From Enterovirga aerilata (GTDB lineage Bacteria > Pseudomonadota > Alphaproteobacteria > Rhizobiales > Beijerinckiaceae), in contig NZ_JABEPP010000003.1 of assembly GCF_013044135.1 (NCBI RefSeq), forward strand, positions 248,001-312,000: a stretch of 64,000 nt of DNA, in the 5' to 3' direction. The notes below the pieces were generated by a model. The model was not told the origin of the DNA. It saw only the letters and a program-made list of their open reading frames with translations, and ran no database searches. Shown in pieces: positions 63,572-64,000 of this stretch. The number at the start of each line of letters is the position of its first letter. Position 1 is the stretch's first letter. Both the position numbers and the translations under genes were made by a program.

Positions 63572-64000
63572 TCAGCTCTTCTTGCGCCGCAGGTGCTCGT
63601 CCAGCCGCGGCATGATCTCGACGAAGTTGCAGGGCCTGTGCCGGTAGTCGAGCTGCGAGGCGAGGATCCCGTCCCAGGCGTCCCGGCACGCCCCAGGGGA
63701 CCCGGGCAGGCAGAAGATATAGGTCGCGCCCGCGACGCCGGCCGTCGCCCGCGACTGGATCGTCGAGACACCGATCTTGGCGAAAGAGATCTGGTGGAAG
63801 ACCACCGAGAAGCCCTCCATGCGCTTCTCGAACAGCGGCTCGAGCGCCTCGGGCGTGAGGTCCCGGCCGGTGAAGCCCGTGCCGCCGGTCGTGATCACGA
63901 CATCCACGCCGGAATCCGCGATCCAGCTTCGCACCTTCGCGCGGATTACCTCGACGTCGTCGGGCACGAGCGCGCGATCGGCGAGCCGGTGGCCGGCATC
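63572..64000 (-). CDS. moaB: Molybdenum cofactor biosynthesis protein MoaB, N-terminus outside window
   Basis: C-terminal about 142 residues of a MoaB/MogA-type molybdopterin adenylyltransferase: DVVITTGGTGFTGRDLTPEA (the conserved TTGGTG...TPE signature), EKRMEGFSVVFHQISFAKIG, TIQSRATAGVAGATYIFCLP and GSPGACRDAWDGIL. The frame stays open to the right edge, where DAGHRLADRALVPDDVEVIR continues the family's N-terminal domain. A downstream GTG is internal. Role: molybdopterin to MPT-AMP for molybdoenzymes. The right-hand end of the gene is missing. Confidence 0.92.
   Translation of the reverse strand, partial: DAGHRLADRALVPDDVEVIRAKVRSWIADSGVDVVITTGGTGFTGRDLTPEALEPLFEKRMEGFSVVFHQISFAKIGVSTIQSRATAGVAGATYIFCLPGSPGACRDAWDGILASQLDYRHRPCNFVEIMPRLDEHLRRKKS

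Overview
This 64 kb window is high-GC chromosomal DNA of an alphaproteobacterium, most probably of the order Hyphomicrobiales (Rhizobiales), near Methylobacteriaceae, Salinarimonadaceae or Beijerinckiaceae. The evidence is the gene set and its order: a CcrM adenine methyltransferase beside a MucR/Ros regulator, a glycine decarboxylase split into GcvPA and GcvPB, an ATP synthase Fo operon (I-a-c-b'-b) separate from F1, a cta cytochrome oxidase cluster with SURF1, DUF983 and IalB, the lpxK-waaA-DUF374-DUF4170-cysQ lipid A cluster, and small families such as DUF1127, DUF2093 and DUF6894. The DNA is gene dense. I see no phage, insertion sequence, CRISPR array, rRNA or tRNA.

Layout. 1-13 kb: the 3' end of a FadL-type porin, HlyU and Uma2 genes, rpoD and dnaG, a YqeY-domain gene, carA, a membrane protein, a cupin/methyltransferase pair, purD, and a broken VapC/Phd-type toxin-antitoxin module. 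12-26 kb: xseA, the lipid A cluster, rsmE, glutamate-cysteine ligase, several small conserved proteins, a DUF1127/LysR divergent pair and a 52-residue Flp pilin. 25-28 kb: thrB and rnhA with a tandemly duplicated 5' end, peroxiredoxin and YqgE. 28-34 kb: a large membrane PAS-GGDEF-EAL protein, an M16 peptidase, thrC and a SugE/Gdx exporter. 34-42 kb: the aa3-type cytochrome c oxidase operon with its assembly factors, then IalB and a lipoprotein. 43-49 kb: a tandem glycine riboswitch followed by gcvT-gcvH-osmC-like-gcvPA-small ORF-gcvPB. 49-51.5 kb: the ATP synthase Fo operon. 51.7-58.5 kb: smc, a DsbA-like protein, DciA, a formyltransferase and mutY. 58.5-64 kb: mucR, ccrM, a frameshifted rnhB, a radical SAM protein, a conserved CxxC protein and the 3' part of moaB.

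Much of the window is housekeeping: respiration (cta, atp), one-carbon/glycine metabolism (gcv), envelope synthesis (lpxK, waaA), replication and repair (dnaG, xseA, smc, mutY, rnhA, rnhB) and cell-cycle methylation (ccrM). I did not find a clearly new multi-gene system. The most unusual signals are (i) two extra partial copies of the rnhA 5' end with a GC-rich hairpin just before rnhA, (ii) single-base frame disruptions in rnhB and at three points of a toxin-antitoxin locus, (iii) an apparent internal in-frame deletion of over 20 residues in MutY, and (iv) two genes whose coding sequence extends upstream of any ATG, GTG or TTG codon. Several of these could be sequencing or assembly errors, and this is stated in each entry.
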